In this document: in pieces, positions 60,641 through 64,000 of the stretch
Numbering within the stretch: the first letter of the stretch is position 1
How the letters are laid out: each line of letters opens with the position of its first letter
Program-made: the position numbers and the translations under genes
DNA from: Ptiloglossa arizonensis
Taxonomy: Eukaryota > Arthropoda > Insecta > Hymenoptera > Colletidae
Assembly: GCF_051014685.1 (NCBI RefSeq)
Contig: NW_027479735.1
Location: 1-64,000, forward strand
DNA length: 64,000 nucleotides
Direction: 5' to 3'
Notes under the pieces: generated by a model
Database searches by the model: none
What the model saw: the letters and a program-made list of their open reading frames with translations, nothing else
What the model was told of the DNA's origin: nothing

Positions 60641-63600
60641 TAACGTATAACGTATAACGTATAACGTATAACGTATAACGTATAACGTATAACGTATAAC
60701 GTATACCGTATAACGTATAACGTATAACGTACAACGTATAACGTATATCGTATAACGTATAACGTATAACGTATAACGTATAACGTATAACGTATAACGT
60801 ATAACGTATAACGTATAACGTATAACTAATAACGTATAACGTATAACGAATATCGTACAATGTATAACGCATAACGTATAACGTATAACGTATAACGTAT
60901 AACGCATAACGTATAACGTATAACGTATAACGTATAACGTATAACGTATAACGTATAACGTATAACGTATAACGTATAACGTATAACGTATAACGTATAA
61001 CGTATAACATATTACGTATAACCTATGACGTATAACGTATAACGTATAACGTATAACGTATAACGTATAACGTATAACGTATAATGTAGAACGTATAACA
61101 TGTAACGTATAGCATATAACGTATAACGTATAACGTATAACGTATAACGTATAACGTTTAACGTATAACATGTAATGTATAACGTATAATGTATAGCGTA
61201 TAACGTATAACGTATAACGTATAACGTATAACGTATAACGTATAACGTATAACGTATATCGTATAACGTATAACATAAAACGAATAACGTAAAACGCAAA
61301 ACGTATAACGTATAACGTATAACGTATAACGTATAACGTATAACGTATAACGTATAACGTATAACGAATAACGTATAACGTATAACGTATAACGTATAAC
61401 GTATAACGTATAACGTATAACGTATTACGTATAACATATAACGTATAACGTATAACGTATAACGTATAACGTATAACGTATAACGTATAACGTATAACGT
61501 ATAACGTATAACGTATAACGTATAATGTATAACGTACAACGTATAACGTATAATGTATAACCTATGACGTATAACGTATAACGTATAACGTATAACTTGT
61601 AACGAAAGACGTATAACGAATAACGTAAAACGTATGACGCATTACATACTACGTATAACGTATAACGTTCAACGTATAACCTATGACGTATAACATGTAA
61701 CGTACAACGTATAACGTATACCGTATAACGTATAACTAATAACGTATAACGTATAACGAATATCGTACAACGTATAACGCATAACGTATATCGTATAACG
61801 TATAACGTATAACGAATAACGTAAAACGTATAACGCATACTGTATAACGTATAACGTATAACGTATATCGTATAACGTATAACGTATAACGTATAACGTA
61901 TAACGTATAACGTATAACGTATAACGTATAACGTATAACGTATAACGTATAACGTATAACGTATAACGTATAACGTATATCGTATAACGTAAAACGTATA
62001 ACCTATGACGTATAACGTATAACGTATAACGTATAACGTATAACGTATAACGTATAACGTATAACGTATAACGTATAACGTATATCGTATAACGTATAAC
62101 GTATAACGAATAACGTAAAACGTATAACGCATACTGTATAACGTATAACGTATAACGTATATCGTATAACGTATAACGTATAACGTATAACGTATAACGT
62201 ATAACGTACATCTTATAACGTATAACGTATAACGTATAATGTATAACGTATAACGTATAACGTATAACGTATAACGTATAACGTATAACCTATGACGTAT
62301 AACGTATAACGTATAACGTATAATGTATAACGTATAACGTATAACGCATAACGTATAACGTATAACGTATAACCTATGACGTATAACGTATAACGTATAA
62401 CGTATAACGTATAACGTATAACGTATAACGTATAACGTATGACGTATATCGTATAACGTATAACGTATAACGTATAACGTATAAAGTATAACGTATAACG
62501 CATATCGTATAACGTATAACATATAACGAATAACGTAAAACGTATAACGTATAACGTATAACGTAAAACGTATAACGTATAACGTATAACGTATAACGTA
62601 TAACGTATAACGTATAACGTATAACGTATAACGTATAACGTATAACGTATAACGTATAACGTATAACGTATAACATATAACGTATAACCTATGACGTATA
62701 ACGTATAACGTATAACCTATGACGTATAACGTATAACGTATAACGTATAACGTATAACGTATAACGTATAACGTATAATGTAGAACGTATAACATGTAAC
62801 GTATAGCATATAACGTATAACGTATAACGTATAACGTATAACGTATAACGTTTAACGTATAACATGTAATGTATAACGTATAATGTATAGCGTATAACGT
62901 ATAACGTATAACGTATAACGTATAACGTATAACGTATAACGTATATCGTATAACGTATAACATAAAACGAATAACGTAAAACGCAAAACGTATAACGTAT
63001 AACGTATAACGTATAACGTATAACGTATAACGTATAACGTATAACGTATAACGAATAACGTATAACGTATAACGTATAACGTATAACGTATAACGTATAA
63101 CGTATAACGTATTACGTATAACATATAACGTATAACGTATAACGTATAACGTATAACGTATAACGTATAACGTATAACGCATAACGTATAACGTATAACG
63201 TATAACGTATAACGTATAATGTATAACGTACAACGTATAACGTATAATGTATAACCTATGACGTATAACGTATAACGTATAACGTATAACTTGTAACGAA
63301 AGACGTATAACGAATAACGTAAAACGTATGACGCATTACATACTACGTATAACGTATAACGTTCAACGTATAACCTATGACGTATAACATGTAACGTACA
63401 ACGTATAACGTATACCGTATAACGTATAACTAATAACGTATAACGTATAACGAATATCGTACAACGTATAACGCATAACGTATATCGTATAACGTATAAC
63501 GTATAACGAATAACGTAAAACGTATAACGCATACTGTATAACGTATAACGTATAACGTATATCGTATAACGTATAACGTATAACGTATAACGTATAACGT

Positions 63601-64000
63601 ATAACGTATAACGTATAACGTATAACGTATAACGTATAACGTATAACGTATAACGTATAACGTATAACGTATAACGTATAACGAAAAACGTATAACCTAT
63701 GACGTATAACGTATAACGTATAACGTATAACGTATAACGTATAACGTATAACGTATAACGTATAACGTATAACGTATATCGTATAACGTATAACGTATAA
63801 CGAATAACGTAAAACGTATAACGCATACTGTATAACGTATAACGTATAACGTATATCGTATAACGTATAACGTATAACGTATAACGTATAACGTATAACG
63901 TACATCTTATAACGTATAACGTATAACGTATAATGTATAACGTATAACGTATAACGTATAACGTATAACGTATAACGTATAACCTATGACGTATAACGTA

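Larger units (their letters stand above)
49801..63480 (-). repeat. Eleven copies of a ~190-bp diverged block in family D
   Basis: The block, seen clearly at 52,427-52,620, contains CTTGTAACGAAAGACG, a GTAAAACG unit, CATTACATACTACG, GTTCAACG, CCTATGACG, CATGTAACGTACAACG, TATACCG, TAACTAATAACG and GAATATCG. It is the densest run of non-consensus units in the clean arm, yet it keeps the 7-bp register. The CATTACAT landmark starts at 49,847, 51,121, 51,408, 52,472, 54,642, 54,929, 55,986, 57,477, 59,150, 61,640 and 63,334. Copies at 51,408 and 54,929 read CATTACATGCTACG, and copies before 52 kb have GAAAAACG in place of GAAAGACG. A partial extra copy (CGTTACATACTACG) at 49,924 lies 77 bp (11 units) from the first. 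I recognise no function. Confidence 0.85.
18291..64000 (-). repeat. (TATAACG)n heptamer satellite, right arm
   Basis: This is the same heptamer in inverted orientation (TATAACG on +, CGTTATA on -), continuous to the window end and presumably beyond. Most units match the consensus exactly. Variants are mainly substitutions that keep the 7-bp length, such as TATATCG, TATCACG, TATACCG, TATGACG, GCATAAC, CCTATGACG and GTAATGTA. They are arranged in recurring combinations that define four HOR families (A-D). There are two indel-rich patches (18,291-20,120 and 32,582-34,560). Each unit carries one CpG within ACGT. I see no embedded mobile element, gene or RNA. A eukaryotic satellite is the natural reading; the host is not identifiable from the sequence. 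Confidence 0.97.
49800..64000 (-). repeat. Higher-order repeat family D
   Basis: This is a clean array that lacks the full TATCACG/TAATGTATTACG marker of families A-C and instead carries a diverged block (CTTGTAACGAAAGACG through CATTACATACTACG). A second marker, ATGTAGAAC, starts at 51,867, 53,358, 55,402, 56,879, 58,601, 61,084 and 62,778. Its spacings are 1,491, 2,044, 1,477, 1,722, 2,483 and 1,694 bp, all multiples of 7 except 2,483, which is 7n-2. Large duplications have offsets near 3,521-3,535 bp (51.1-53.4 kb onto 54.6-56.9 kb) and near 1.67-1.69 kb (57.4, 59.1, 61.6 and 63.3 kb). The array runs off the window end. Confidence 0.87.

Noticed and set aside
61425..63233. 602-codon minus-strand open frame (also 54,970-56,163 and 51,519-52,649) as a repetitive protein gene
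   Set aside because: The translation is only the heptamer read through (YTLYVIR); all frames of that strand give the same peptide, ATG arises from TATGCG variants, and there is no unique N- or C-terminal domain, promoter or splice structure.
49801..63480. The ~190-bp family D block as a degenerate mobile element or tRNA-like insertion
   Set aside because: It stays in 7-bp register, consists of diverged heptamers, and lacks terminal inverted repeats, target-site duplications or a tRNA-like fold that I can recognise.
20121..64000. CRISPR array (short direct repeats with variable spacers)
   Set aside because: There are no unique spacers: the intervals between variant units are the same heptamer, and repeat spacing ranges from tens of bp to kilobases.
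1..64000. Telomeric repeat tract
   Set aside because: The unit has no G-run and does not match TTAGGG, TTTAGGG or other familiar telomere types; orientation reverses mid-window and long HORs are present. An unusual telomere cannot be excluded but nothing supports it.
18291..64000. TATA-box or bZIP/MYB-like ACGT and TAACG motifs as regulatory sites
   Set aside because: They occur in every unit purely because of the repeat, so individual occurrences carry no regulatory information.
1..64000. A hidden gene system in the window
   Set aside because: I scanned both strands for non-heptameric sequence longer than about 20 bp and saw none; a k-mer complexity scan would settle it.

Overview
The whole 64 kb window is one tandem array of a 7-bp unit. 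It reads CGTTATA on the + strand from 1 to about 18,290, then TATAACG (the same unit inverted) from there to 64,000. I see no protein-coding gene, rRNA, tRNA, transposon, CRISPR array or unique sequence. The unit is 5/7 A+T, with one CpG inside a self-complementary ACGT core. A CpG-bearing satellite with kilobase-scale higher-order repeats (HORs) fits a eukaryotic heterochromatic, centromeric or subtelomeric array. It is not a canonical TTAGGG-type telomere. I cannot name the species.

Layout. (1) 1-18,290: forward-oriented array full of single-base insertions and deletions. (2) About 18,291: abrupt inversion point. (3) 18,291-20,120: inverted array, still indel-rich. (4) 20,121-32,581: clean array, HOR family A, with a recurrent 4-bp register shift (ATTTATA). 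(5) 32,582-34,560: a second indel-rich patch. (6) 34,561-about 41,150: HOR family B, containing a duplication of exactly 3,451 bp (493 units). (7) About 41,150-49,799: HOR family C, marked by a recurrent 2-bp-short element (ATTATAT). (8) 49,800-64,000: HOR family D, carrying eleven copies of a roughly 190-bp block of diverged units.

Two results stand out. First, the forward left arm is an ordered, noisy reverse complement of the right arm: seven copies of one marker, each in one of three variant states, occur in mirrored order with matching states, and the left arm is about 3.2% longer. The economical explanation is a fold-back (missed-hairpin or template-switch) read at an unpolished contig end, although a real inverted duplication cannot be excluded from sequence alone. 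Second, in the clean arm the distances I measured between homologous markers are multiples of 7 once a few defined register-shift elements are counted. The array has therefore diversified almost entirely by substitution and in-register amplification.

All long open reading frames here are by-products of the repeat. Because 7 is not a multiple of 3, all three frames of the CGTTATA strand give the same heptapeptide (YTLYVIR), while the other strand has a TAA every 21 nt in each frame. No genes work together here: this is satellite DNA plus a probable sequencing or assembly artefact.
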